Below are positions 6,940 through 14,346 of a stretch of DNA of 20,205 nucleotides, piece after piece. Position 1 is the first letter of the stretch. Every line of letters starts with the position of its first letter. The stretch is from Actinomycetota bacterium (GTDB lineage: Bacteria > Actinomycetota > Actinomycetes > Actinomycetales > Cellulomonadaceae). The notes beneath the pieces are model-generated. The model was not told the origin of the DNA. It worked only from the letters and a program-made list of their open reading frames with translations, and made no database searches. The position numbers and the translations under genes were made by a program. The stretch covers positions 1-20,205 of the forward strand of contig JAHIJU010000471.1 of NCBI GenBank assembly GCA_018898235.1, read 5' to 3'.

Positions 6940-7875
6940 CTACAGCCGCGCGACGACCGCGTCCGCGAACCGCCCCACCGAACCCGGGGCGTGCTCGAAG
7001 AACAGCGACGGTTCGATGAGCTCGACCTCGAGGATCACCGGAGCGCCGGTGTCATCCGGGATCAGGTCGACGCGGGTGTACAGCAGCGGCGCGTCGAGCT
7101 CCGGGAACACCGCCGCCAGCTCCGCGACGACCCGGTCGGCCAGCTCGCGTTCGGCCGGGCTGGGCTCGCGGGCCGCCATCTTCTCCTCGCGGTAGAGCAC
7201 GCCCGGGGTCTCGTCCGCCCGGTACGGACCGTCGAGCAGCGCGCCCTTGCGCACGGCGTGGCTGAACTCGCCGGCGACGTACACCAGGGCGGTCTCGCCG
7301 ACGGTGTCGACCTGGCTCAGGTAGCGCTGGACCATCACGTGCCGGCCCACCGCGAGCAGGTTCTTGGTGTGGGTGATCGCGAGCGCCCGCTCCTGCGTGA
7401 CCGAGGCGTCGTAGCGGCCCGTGTCCCGCGACCCGGCGGAGACCGTCGGCTTGATGACGAAGTCGCCGAACGCCGGGAAGCGGGTGTGGATGCCGCGCGC
7501 GTCGAGCTTCCGCTCCGGGTCGAGCCAGATCGTCGGGACGATCGGCAGACCACGCTTCTCCAGGTCACGCAGGTAGGTCTTGTCGAGGTTCCAGGCCACC
7601 ACATCGGCCGGGTTGAGGAGTGCACCGGTCTGCTCGACCCGCCGCGTCCAGTCGGCGAACTGCTTCGGACGGGAGGTGTAGTCCCAGGTCGAACGGATGA
7701 GCACATCGCCGTAGGTGGCCCAGTCGATGGTGGGGTCGTCCCACACCACGACGTCCGTCGGGACGCCCCGGTCGGCGAGCGCCGCGCGTAGCTCCTGGTC
7801 CGGGGCGTCGAGCTGAGGCAGCTCGGCGCAGGTCGCCAGGGCGAGACGGGCGGTGGGTGTACTGGGTTCGGTCAC
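6940..7875 (-). CDS. ATP-grasp ligase, DcsG/RimK-like
   Basis: This 311-aa ATP-grasp enzyme belongs to a group that joins a carboxylate (as acyl phosphate) to an amine. The N-terminal preATP-grasp domain reads LATCAELPQLD...VVVWDDPTIDW...VLIRSTWDY (residues 13-66), followed by LLNPADVVAWNLDKTYL (87-102). The ATP lid has FVIKPTVSAGSRDTGR with Lys142. The metal site includes Arg268-Val-Asp and ILEVELIEPSLFF with Glu283/Glu285. This layout is closest to the O-ureidoserine cyclo-ligase (DcsG)-like and RimK-like families; the substrate cannot be deduced. The GTG start (7875) overlaps the ABC-ATPase stop as GTGA, so translation is coupled to the importer ATPase. A longer in-frame reading further upstream only shadows the ATPase gene. 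Confidence 0.8.
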   Translation of the reverse strand: MTEPSTPTARLALATCAELPQLDAPDQELRAALADRGVPTDVVVWDDPTIDWATYGDVLIRSTWDYTSRPKQFADWTRRVEQTGALLNPADVVAWNLDKTYLRDLEKRGLPIVPTIWLDPERKLDARGIHTRFPAFGDFVIKPTVSAGSRDTGRYDASVTQERALAITHTKNLLAVGRHVMVQRYLSQVDTVGETALVYVAGEFSHAVRKGALLDGPYRADETPGVLYREEKMAAREPSPAERELADRVVAELAAVFPELDAPLLYTRVDLIPDDTGAPVILEVELIEPSLFFEHAPGSVGRFADAVVARL

Positions 7876-8858
7876 CTCGGCAGCGTACCGACGCTCACCG
7901 GCGCGAGCCGCTGCAACGCCCTCAGCACCGTCCCCGCATCGGCTCGTCCGACCGGCTCGCCGGCCCGGTCCACCACCAGGACGGAGCTGCCCCCGTCGTC
8001 CAGCAGGGTCGCCAGGACATCGCCCAGCTCGGCGCCGAGGACGACGGGCGACGACGGGGCACCACCCGCGTCGATGTCGAGCAGGTCCTCGGGAGCCAGG
8101 CGGCCGAGCGCCAGCAGCCGGGCCACCTTGCCGCGGGCCACCAGATCGGTCACCACCGCACTGGCACTGCGCGCGACGACCGTGAGCGGGTCCGCCAGCT
8201 GCTCGACGTGGGCGCCGGCCGAGAGGACGGCGACCCGGTCGGCCATCCGCACCGCCTCGTCGACATCGTGGGTGACCAGCATCACCGTGGTGCCCAGCCG
8301 CTTCTGCAGCGCGAGGAACTCGTCCTGCAACCGTTGGCGACCGACGGGGTCGACCGCACCGAACGGTTCGTCCATGAGCAGCACCGGCGGGTCCGCCGCG
8401 AGCGCCCGCGCCACGCCGATGCGCTGCCGCTCGCCCCCCGACAGCTCGTGCGGGTAGCGCCGGGCGTAGACCCCGGGATCCAGCCCGACCAGGTCGAGCA
8501 GCTCGTCGACCCGTGCGGCCGTGCGGCGCCGGTCCCACCCGAGCAGGCCGGGGATCGTCGCGACGTTCTGCGCGACCGTGCGGTGGGCGAACAGGCCGAC
8601 GCCCTGGATCACGTACCCGATCCGACGGCGCAGGGCCACCGGGTCGACGTGCGTCACATCCTCCCCCTGCAGCCAGATCCGGCCCGAGGTCGGCTCGACG
8701 AGGCGGTTGGCCATCCGCAGCGTCGTCGACTTGCCGCACCCGGAGGCACCGACCAGGACCAGGAGCTCGTGCTCACGCACCTCCAGCGACAGGTCCGCCA
8801 CCGCCGGCCGTCCGGCGTACTCCTTGTGCACGTGCTCGTAGACGATCGCCGCTGTCAC
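7872..8858 (-). CDS. opuCA: Osmoprotectant-type ABC importer ATPase (OpuCA/ProV family)
   Basis: This 328-aa ATPase has Walker A GASGCGKST at residues 37-45, Q-loop VIQGVGLF near 83-90, signature LSGGERQR 139-146, Walker B VLLMDEP 159-165 and switch His197 (THDVDEA). The Q-loop wording and DEPFGAVDP are typical of the glycine-betaine/choline/carnitine (OpuCA, ProV) branch. The C-terminal 95 residues form a CBS-type regulatory region (LVVDRAGEPVGRADAG), which senses ionic strength in OpuA (family knowledge). The GTG start at 8858 lies 7 nt after a TAGCGT -10 element on the minus strand, so the mRNA is probably leaderless. The permeases and binding protein are on the opposite strand, 65 nt away, instead of following in the same operon. 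Confidence 0.88.
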   Translation of the reverse strand: MTAAIVYEHVHKEYAGRPAVADLSLEVREHELLVLVGASGCGKSTTLRMANRLVEPTSGRIWLQGEDVTHVDPVALRRRIGYVIQGVGLFAHRTVAQNVATIPGLLGWDRRRTAARVDELLDLVGLDPGVYARRYPHELSGGERQRIGVARALAADPPVLLMDEPFGAVDPVGRQRLQDEFLALQKRLGTTVMLVTHDVDEAVRMADRVAVLSAGAHVEQLADPLTVVARSASAVVTDLVARGKVARLLALGRLAPEDLLDIDAGGAPSSPVVLGAELGDVLATLLDDGGSSVLVVDRAGEPVGRADAGTVLRALQRLAPVSVGTLPR

Positions 8859-8864
8859 GTGCCC

Positions 8865-8916
8865 GACGCTAGCCGCCACCTCCGACAGGCGCGTGTCAGT
8901 GGCCTGGTCTAGCGTC
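8865..8916. promoter_or_regulatory. Symmetric divergent promoter/operator between the ABC ATPase and permease units
   Basis: GACGCTAG (8865-8872) and CTAGCGTC (8909-8916) form a perfect 8-bp inverted repeat. An inner dyad GACA (8884-8887)/TGTC (8894-8897) has the same centre, 8890.5. Each outer arm contains TAGCGT, matching the TANNNT -10 consensus in both directions. It lies 6-8 nt before the GTG at 8858 (minus) and the ATG at 8924 (plus), as expected for leaderless transcripts. No good -35 is found at 16-19 nt. The inner dyad could be an operator. Confidence 0.55.
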
Positions 8917-8923
8917 CGCGACC

Positions 8924-9580
8924 ATGGCCGATGCACCCCCGAACCCCTGGCTGTCAGCGCAGTACCTGCGCGACAACGCCGGTGATGTGCTGGCCGCGCT
9001 CGGTCAGCACGTGGGCCTGACGGTCGAGGCGGTCGTGATCGCGGCGGCCGTCGCACTTCCGCTGGGGATGCTCGCGCACCGCCGCCCCCGGCTCGCCGGT
9101 CCGTTGCTCTCGACCGCCGGTGTGCTCTACACGATCCCGTCGCTCGCGCTGTTCGCCGTGCTCGCGCCGTACACCGGGATCGGCCGGGTGACGGTGCTCA
9201 TCGGGCTCGTGCTCTACGCGTTGCTGCTGCTCGTGCGCGGTGTGCTGGTCGGCCTCGGCGGGGTCGACCCCGCCGTCAAGGACGCGGCCCGCGGGATGGG
9301 CTTCTCGTCGACCGCGATGCTGTGGAAGGTCGAGCTGCCGCTCGCGCTGCCCGCCATGGTCTCGGCGCTGCGCCTGGCGACGGTGAGCACCGTGGCGCTG
9401 ACCACCGTCGGCGTCGTGGTCGGCGCCGGCGGGCTCGGTCAGCTGCTGTTCCGTGGCTTCCGCTCGAACTACCACGCCGAGATCATGACCGCGACGCTGC
9501 TCTGCCTCGTCCTGGCCGTCATCGCCGACCTCATGCTGGCCGTGGCCGGGCGCCTGGCGACGCCGTGGAGGGTGCGCTGA
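8924..9580 (+). CDS. ABC importer permease, OpuCB/ProW family (first)
   Basis: This 218-aa integral membrane protein has about five to six hydrophobic segments, starting near residue 30 (LTVEAVVIAAAVALPLGML). The family hallmark VLYTIPSLALFAVLAPYTGIG is at 67-87. The coupling EAA loop, about residues 119-143, reads DAARGMGFSSTAMLWKVELPLALP and docks on the ATPase. The end contains TVGVVVGAGGLGQLLFRGF, typical of OpuB/OpuC permeases. The ATG lies 8 nt after a TAGCGT -10 element, so it is probably leaderless. A single base separates its stop from the next permease gene, so the two are translated as a unit and probably form a heterodimeric channel. Confidence 0.88.
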   Translation: MADAPPNPWLSAQYLRDNAGDVLAALGQHVGLTVEAVVIAAAVALPLGMLAHRRPRLAGPLLSTAGVLYTIPSLALFAVLAPYTGIGRVTVLIGLVLYALLLLVRGVLVGLGGVDPAVKDAARGMGFSSTAMLWKVELPLALPAMVSALRLATVSTVALTTVGVVVGAGGLGQLLFRGFRSNYHAEIMTATLLCLVLAVIADLMLAVAGRLATPWRVR

Positions 9581-9581
9581 C

Positions 9582-10364
9582 ATGGACATCGTCGACGAGG
9601 CGCTGCGCTGGCTGAACGACCCGCTCAACTGGAGCGGGCCGGGCGGGGTGCTCGCACTGACCTGGGCCCACCTCTGGATCTCCGTCACCGCGGTGGCGCT
9701 GGCCTGCCTCGTCGCGCTCCCGGTCGGGCTGTGGCTCGGGCGGCGCGGCCGCGGGGCCCGGCTGGGCGTGGTCGTCGCCAACACGACGCGCGCACTGCCG
9801 ACGCTGGCCCTGCTCACGCTGCTGGCAGCCAGCGGCCTGTTCGGCTCGACCGCCACCATCATCGCGTGCGCCGTCTTCGCGCTCCCGCCCCTCCTGACGG
9901 GTGCGGTCGACGGTCTGGTCGGCGTGGACCACCAGGCGGTCGATGCGGCCACCGGGATGGGCATGTCGCGCTGGCGCCGGCTCTGGACGGTCGAGCTGCC
10001 GCTCGCGGTCCCTGTCATCGGCGCAGGGGTGCGCACGGCCGCGGTCCAGGTGGTCGCCACCGTGCCGCTCGCCGCCCTGGTCGGGGGTCGCAGCCTGGGC
10101 ACGATCATCGTCACCGGCTTCGGCACGCTGCACTACGGACAGGTCGTGGCGGGCGGACTGCTCGTCGCTGCGCTGTGCCTGGTGGCCGAGGGACTGCTGG
10201 CCCTGGGGCAGCGTGCGCTCACACCCGTCGGGCTACGGTCGCTGGCCCGGTCGGACCGCGACTCGCAGCACCCCGATCAGCGGGACGGCGCCCGCCGACG
10301 GCGCCCGCCGCGCGGACGGGAGCCCTCGGGGCCGTCCCTCGAGCAGTTGCCAACCCAGCTCTGA
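9582..10364 (+). CDS. ABC importer permease, OpuCD/ProW family (second)
   Basis: The product is 260 aa, a paralogue of the preceding permease. Hydrophobic helices start near residue 30 (LWISVTAVALACLVALPVGLWL). NTTRALPTLALLTLLAASGLFG (67-88) aligns with the IPSLALF signature of the partner. The EAA loop DAATGMGMSRWRRLWTVELPLAVP is at 121-144, and LVGGRSLGTIIVTGF matches the conserved GGLG segment. Beyond residue 215 is a 45-residue hydrophilic, Arg/Asp-rich tail absent from the partner; its role is unknown and it may be disordered. The start is 1 nt after the upstream stop. The binding-protein gene follows 45 nt downstream with its own AAGGA. Confidence 0.87.
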   Translation: MDIVDEALRWLNDPLNWSGPGGVLALTWAHLWISVTAVALACLVALPVGLWLGRRGRGARLGVVVANTTRALPTLALLTLLAASGLFGSTATIIACAVFALPPLLTGAVDGLVGVDHQAVDAATGMGMSRWRRLWTVELPLAVPVIGAGVRTAAVQVVATVPLAALVGGRSLGTIIVTGFGTLHYGQVVAGGLLVAALCLVAEGLLALGQRALTPVGLRSLARSDRDSQHPDQRDGARRRRPPRGREPSGPSLEQLPTQL

Positions 10365-10409
10365 CCAGGTCTGATGTGAAGAACCCCACCCACAACGAAG
10401 GACTCCACC

Positions 10410-11411
10410 ATGCACACCTCACGACTGGTACTCACCGCCGCACTGGCGGCCGGAGTGCTCGCGCTGGCTGCATGCGGTGCGCCCGGCTCCGGCGGCGGCA
10501 AGGCTGCGTCCAGCAGCACGGCCTCGGCCGGTCAAGCCGTCTGCACGCCGATCGCAGGCGACTCGCTCACCGCACTCACCGATGACAAGCACCTGCAGAA
10601 CTCCGACAACGTCATCCCGGCGTTCAACCAGGCCTTCGCCCAGGCGAACCCGGGTGTCGTCGACCTGCTGGACACGGTGTCCCAGGCGCTCGACACCCCC
10701 AGTCTGATCGCCCTCAACAAGGCGGTCGACATCGATCGTTCGACGTCGACGCAGGCCGCCGAGGCGTTCGTCACGGACAAGGGCCTGGCCGCCGCCGACA
10801 GCTCCGCGGGGGCCGGGGTGGCCGTGGTGGTGGGTGCCGCCAACTTCTCCGAGAGCGCCTCCCTCGCCGAGGTCTACGCGGCCGTGCTGCGTTCGGCCGG
10901 CTACAACGCCACGACGCAGACGATCGGAAGCAGGGAGACCTACTACCCGGCCCTGGTCTCGGGCCAGGTCGCCGTGGTCCCCGAGTACGCCGCGACTCTC
11001 GCCGACTTCGTGAACGCCAAGGTCAACGGCGCGGACGCGGCCTCGATCGCGAACCCCGACGTCGCCACGACGGTGGCCGCACTGACCCCGCTCGCCGCAC
11101 AGCAGGGGATCGCCCTCGGCGAGCCCTCGGCAGCCCAGGACCAGAACGCCTTCGCCGTCACGACGGCCTTCGCCCAGGAGCACGACGTGTCCACGTTGAG
11201 CCAGCTCGCGGCCGTGTGCGGCCCGCTCGTCCTCGCGGGCCCGCCCGAGTGCCCGCAGCGCCCGTTCTGCCAGATCGGGCTCGAGGGGACCTACGGGCTC
11301 ACGTTCTCCGAGTTCAAGTCCTTCGACTTCGCCCTCATCGGCCAGGCCGTGCGCCAGGGGGACGCGGCCGTCGGCCTCGTCCTGTCGTCGGACCCGACGC
11401 TGTCGAGCTGA
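10410..11411 (+). CDS. Osmoprotectant-binding lipoprotein, OpuAC family, apparently circularly permuted
   Basis: This 333-aa lipoprotein has signal peptide residues 1-21, lipobox LAAC and Cys22, then a Gly/Ser linker to about 44. The mature domain contains OpuAC-family elements in swapped order. Residues 52-127 (LTALTDDKHLQNSDNVIPAFN ... LNKAVDIDRSTSTQAAEAFV) match what is normally the C-terminal end. Residues 138-325 (AVVVGAANFSESASLAEVYAAVL ... PEYAATL ... GPPECPQRPFCQIGLEGTYGL) match what is normally the start and middle. The chain stops at LSSDPTLSS, where a standard protein would continue into the LTDDK strand. Cys281/Cys287 probably form a disulfide; Cys45 and Cys270 may form another. 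The start has GAAGGA about 7 nt upstream. The ligand is likely betaine, choline or a related solute, by family only. Confidence 0.85.
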   Translation: MHTSRLVLTAALAAGVLALAACGAPGSGGGKAASSSTASAGQAVCTPIAGDSLTALTDDKHLQNSDNVIPAFNQAFAQANPGVVDLLDTVSQALDTPSLIALNKAVDIDRSTSTQAAEAFVTDKGLAAADSSAGAGVAVVVGAANFSESASLAEVYAAVLRSAGYNATTQTIGSRETYYPALVSGQVAVVPEYAATLADFVNAKVNGADAASIANPDVATTVAALTPLAAQQGIALGEPSAAQDQNAFAVTTAFAQEHDVSTLSQLAAVCGPLVLAGPPECPQRPFCQIGLEGTYGLTFSEFKSFDFALIGQAVRQGDAAVGLVLSSDPTLSS

Positions 11412-11420
11412 GCTGACGCA

Positions 11421-11465
11421 GCGGCGCGGTTCCCCGACCTTCCGCGGGCCGGGGAACCGCGCCGC
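11421..11465. terminator. Bidirectional 16-bp hairpin terminator between convergent genes
   Basis: GCGGCGCGGTTCCCCG (11421-11436) pairs perfectly with CGGGGAACCGCGCCGC (11450-11465) around a 13-nt loop. It lies 10 nt after the binding-protein stop and 24 nt beyond the flavoprotein stop on the other strand, so it can serve both. No U tract is present. Confidence 0.85.
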
Positions 11466-11488
11466 TCCTCGGCCGCACGGCCGGGGGC

Positions 11489-12922
11489 CTACAGGCCGTA
11501 GCTCTCGAGGAACCGCAGCCAGACCGCCGACAGCGTCGGGTAGGCGGGAACCGCATGCCACAACCGGTCGAGCGGCACCTCGCCGACGATCGCCACCGTG
11601 GCGGCATGCAGCAGCTCGGCCACCCCGGGGCCGACGAACGAGGCGCCGACCAGCACCTTCGCGTCCTCATCGACGACGAACCTGGCACGGCCCTCGTACA
11701 CCGGGGACAGCACACTGGCACCGGCCAGGTTCGCCAGGTCGTAGTCGACGGCGCGCGCCACCAGGCCCTCCGCCGTGGCCTGGGCCAACGTGCGTCCGAC
11801 CCAGGCGACCTCGGGTCGGGTGAACACCACCTGCGGGACGGCGGCACGGTCGGCACTGGCGCGGTAGCGGGACCAGGCGCCCGCACGTTCCTCGTCCGCG
11901 GTTCGTGCCGCATCCGGTCCGAACCGAGCGGCCACCACATCGCCGACCACGCGCGCGTCGTACTTGCCCTGGTGGGTGGTCGACGTGCGGCCCGCGGCGT
12001 CGCCGACCGCGAAGAGCCAGCCGCCGTCCACACCGCGCACGAGGCCCGCATCGTCGACCTCGACCCGCGCCCCCGGCGCAAGCCCCACCACCTGCAGGTC
12101 CAGGTCCTCGACGGCGGGCCGTCGCCCGGCCGCCACCAGGAGCTCATCGGCGTCCAGCAGGATGGTCTCGCCGCCACGGTCCAGCACCAGGTGGACACCG
12201 TCGCCGTCGCGTTCGACCGCGACGGCCTGGGCGTCCTGCAGCACCTCCACCCCGGCGTCGGCCAGGGCCCGCGCCACGGCCTCCCCCGCGAACGGCTCCG
12301 CCTTCGGCAACAGCCTCGAGCCCCGGACCAGCACGGTGACCCGTGCGCCGAGGGCGGCGTACGCATCGGCCATCTCCACGGCGACCACGCCGCCGCCGAT
12401 GATGGCCAGCCGGCGCGGCACGGTGCGGGCCGACGTCGCCTCGCGGGAGGTCCACGGCCGGGCGGCACGCAACCCCGGGACATCCGGCAGGACCGGGATC
12501 GAGCCGGTGGCCAGGATGACCGCGTGCCGCGCGTCCAGCTCACGGGTGTCGCCACCGGCGGTGACCGCCAGGCTGCGCGGGCCGGTGAACCGCGCCCTGC
12601 CGCGCACCAGCGTCAGTCCGGCACCGGCCACCCACTCGGCCTGACCGGCGTCGTGCCAGTGGGCGGCCACCTCGTCGCGACGGGCCAGGACGGCCGCGGG
12701 ATCGATCATCGCGCCCATCACGCCCGCGGCGTCCCGCGCGTCCGCCAGCACCGCGCCCGGACGCAGCAACGCCTTGGACGGCATGCACGCCCAGTACGAG
12801 CACTCGCCGCCGACCAGCTCGGCCTCGACGAGCGCGACGGTCAGCCCGGTCCGCGCGGCACGGTCGGCCGCGTTCTCGCCGACCGCGCCGGCCCCGATGA
12901 CGATGATGTCGAAGGTCTCCAC
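11489..12922 (-). CDS. FAD-dependent pyridine-nucleotide disulfide oxidoreductase (dihydrolipoamide-dehydrogenase-like), catalytic base lost
   Basis: This 477-aa class I flavoprotein disulfide reductase has FAD-binding IIVIGAGAVGENAA (residues 6-19), redox-site GGECSYWACMPSK with Cys41 and Cys46 in the usual C-x4-C spacing and Lys50, an NAD(P) domain opening LAIIGGGVVAVEMADAY, and a second FAD contact LFAVGDAAG. Relatives are Lpd, mercuric reductase and Sth. The C-terminal dimer domain ends HAVPAYPTLSAVW. Where active enzymes carry HPTxxE, this has Tyr461 in place of His and Ala466 in place of Glu, so the acid-base dyad for dithiol exchange is absent. No pyruvate-dehydrogenase subunits or mer genes are nearby. 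The start is a GTG at 12922. The substrate is unknown; a diaphorase or quinone-reductase role is possible. Confidence 0.82.
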   Translation of the reverse strand: METFDIIVIGAGAVGENAADRAARTGLTVALVEAELVGGECSYWACMPSKALLRPGAVLADARDAAGVMGAMIDPAAVLARRDEVAAHWHDAGQAEWVAGAGLTLVRGRARFTGPRSLAVTAGGDTRELDARHAVILATGSIPVLPDVPGLRAARPWTSREATSARTVPRRLAIIGGGVVAVEMADAYAALGARVTVLVRGSRLLPKAEPFAGEAVARALADAGVEVLQDAQAVAVERDGDGVHLVLDRGGETILLDADELLVAAGRRPAVEDLDLQVVGLAPGARVEVDDAGLVRGVDGGWLFAVGDAAGRTSTTHQGKYDARVVGDVVAARFGPDAARTADEERAGAWSRYRASADRAAVPQVVFTRPEVAWVGRTLAQATAEGLVARAVDYDLANLAGASVLSPVYEGRARFVVDEDAKVLVGASFVGPGVAELLHAATVAIVGEVPLDRLWHAVPAYPTLSAVWLRFLESYGL

Positions 12923-12983
12923 CTGCCCATCGTGCGGCGTGCTCCGCCGCGGCGCAGGTCGGGCGCGGGGAGGTCGCCGGTCC

Positions 12984-13026
12984 GATGCCGCCCGCGGCCC
13001 ACATCGCGCGGTGCACGGGCGGCGTC
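12984..13026 (-). terminator. Hairpin after the aminotransferase gene, probable terminator
   Basis: GATGCCGCCCG (12984-12994) pairs with CGGGCGGCGTC (13016-13026): 11 bp including one G-U, with a 21-nt loop. It begins 8 nt beyond the aminotransferase stop codon on the minus strand and precedes the flavoprotein gene, suggesting the two are transcribed separately. Confidence 0.5.
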
Positions 13027-13034
13027 AGGTCACC

Positions 13035-14186
13035 TCAGGCGAGGGCCTCGATCGTCGCCCGCAGTCTCGCGCAGCCCGACTCGAACGCCACCGGCTCCGG
13101 GAGGAGGGAGAGCGCCAAGGATCCCGGGGACGCCAGGTCGTAGAACCAGCCCGGGTGCGCCCAGAGCCCGGCATCGAGCAGGGCAGCGGCCAGGTCGTCG
13201 TCCTCCAGGTACCGCGGGACGTCGACCACGACGGTCCATCCGCCGTCGCACCTGCGCACCCGGTACGGCCCGTCGAGCACCCGACGGGCCGCCGCGAGGT
13301 TGGTCGCCAGCCGCCCCCGGGTGCGCGCCACGGACCCCGGTGCGAGCTCGAGCAGCTCGGGCAGCGCATGCGCGACGGGCGCCGCGACCGACAGGAACGC
13401 ATCGGCCACCTGGTCGAGCGCCCGGCCCACCTCGGCCACCTGGTCCACCGGCCCCGACATCCGCAACCAGCCCAGCTTGAGCTGCGGTGCGCACAGCAGC
13501 TTCGACAGCCCGTCCAGGCTGAACGTGAGGCATCCGGGGACCCCGGCCGGTGGCGGCCGCCCGTCCAGTGCGTAGGGCCCGAACACCTCGTCGACGATGA
13601 GCGCGGTCCCGGTCCGGGCGCAGGCCTGCACCACCTGCTCGCGCTCGGCGGGCTGCAGGTACGCGCCCGTCGGGTTGCCGGGGTTCACCACCACGACCGC
13701 CCGCACCGCCGGGTCCTGCACCAGGGCGATCAGCCGTTCCAGGTCGATCCACCAGCCGTGCGGGTGCAGGTAGTGCACCGGATACGCGACCGTGCCGACC
13801 CCGGCGAACCGGGCCAGCGGTTCCACCAGCGGGTACCCGGGGGCCGGCACGGCGACACGGTCACCGGGGTCGGCGAGCAGCGTGAGCAGCCAGGAGTACG
13901 CCTCCGAGGTCGAGGCCGTCAGCCAGTAGTCGTCGGGGCCGCCGCCGCGGGTGGCCGCCAGGGCCTCCCGCGCGGTCCGCGGACCGCGCGGATCGGGGTC
14001 GTAGACGCTCGCGCCGGCGGTCGCAGCGGCGACCGCGGTCAGGGCCTCGGGCGTCCCGAGGCCGTGCCGGGTCGGGTTGGAGTCCGACAGGTCGAGCAGC
14101 GGCAGGCCGGCGGCCAGCCGGTCCGCCCTGAGCCGGGCGATGCGGTGGGGGCGCTCATCGGCTGCGGCACGGCGGGCGAGGACCAC
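13035..14186 (-). CDS. Class I/II PLP-dependent aminotransferase
   Basis: The 383-aa product starts at a GTG (14186); the sequence upstream in frame is not protein-like. The aspartate-aminotransferase fold (fold type I) is clear: substrate-entry LLDLSDSNPTRHGL (30-43), PLP phosphate region LTASTSEAYSWLL (89-101), VVVVNPGNPTGAYL (164-177) with Asn171, LIVDEVFGPYAL with Asp199 (pairs the PLP nitrogen) and Tyr205, and Schiff-base lysine Lys229 in FSLDGLSKLLC. LKLGWLRMSG supplies the conserved C-terminal-side contacts. The SNPT entry motif is typical of alanine/aspartate-like aminotransferases in actinobacteria, but the amino-acid donor cannot be fixed from sequence. It lies 160 nt downstream of the GH3 gene on the same strand and is probably not part of the sugar operon. 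Confidence 0.85.
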   Translation of the reverse strand: MVLARRAAADERPHRIARLRADRLAAGLPLLDLSDSNPTRHGLGTPEALTAVAAATAGASVYDPDPRGPRTAREALAATRGGGPDDYWLTASTSEAYSWLLTLLADPGDRVAVPAPGYPLVEPLARFAGVGTVAYPVHYLHPHGWWIDLERLIALVQDPAVRAVVVVNPGNPTGAYLQPAEREQVVQACARTGTALIVDEVFGPYALDGRPPPAGVPGCLTFSLDGLSKLLCAPQLKLGWLRMSGPVDQVAEVGRALDQVADAFLSVAAPVAHALPELLELAPGSVARTRGRLATNLAAARRVLDGPYRVRRCDGGWTVVVDVPRYLEDDDLAAALLDAGLWAHPGWFYDLASPGSLALSLLPEPVAFESGCARLRATIEALA

Positions 14187-14269
14187 GGTGGCAGCGTAGG
14201 CCGCCGCACCGGGCAGGAAGTCCGACGCACGCCCCTGGGGTCCGCCCCGGCGGGCGCGCCGTGGAGGTG

Positions 14270-14306
14270 CGGGCCCGGCCCATCGAGACCCGTCCGTTCG
14301 GGCCCG
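14270..14306 (-). terminator. Inverted repeat downstream of the GH3 gene, possible operon terminator
   Basis: CGGGCCCG occurs at 14270-14277 and again at 14299-14306. Being self-complementary, the two copies can form an 8-bp stem, extended outward by two wobbles and a G-C pair, with a 21-nt loop. It lies 40 nt past the GH3 stop in a 160-nt gene-free stretch. A weak case. Confidence 0.3.
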
Positions 14307-14346
14307 TGCGGCGCCCGGAGGGCACCCGTCGGCGCCGACCGACCCC

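Noticed and set aside
7876..8739. In-frame upstream extension of the ATP-grasp gene
   Set aside because: It only shadows the ABC ATPase gene in another frame. The GTG at 7875 with a GTGA overlap gives a family-length protein.
14328..14339. Perfect 12-bp palindrome GTCGGCGCCGAC next to the GH3 stop
   Set aside because: Too short for a terminator stem and with no gene start nearby for an operator. Noted only as a possible protein-binding site.
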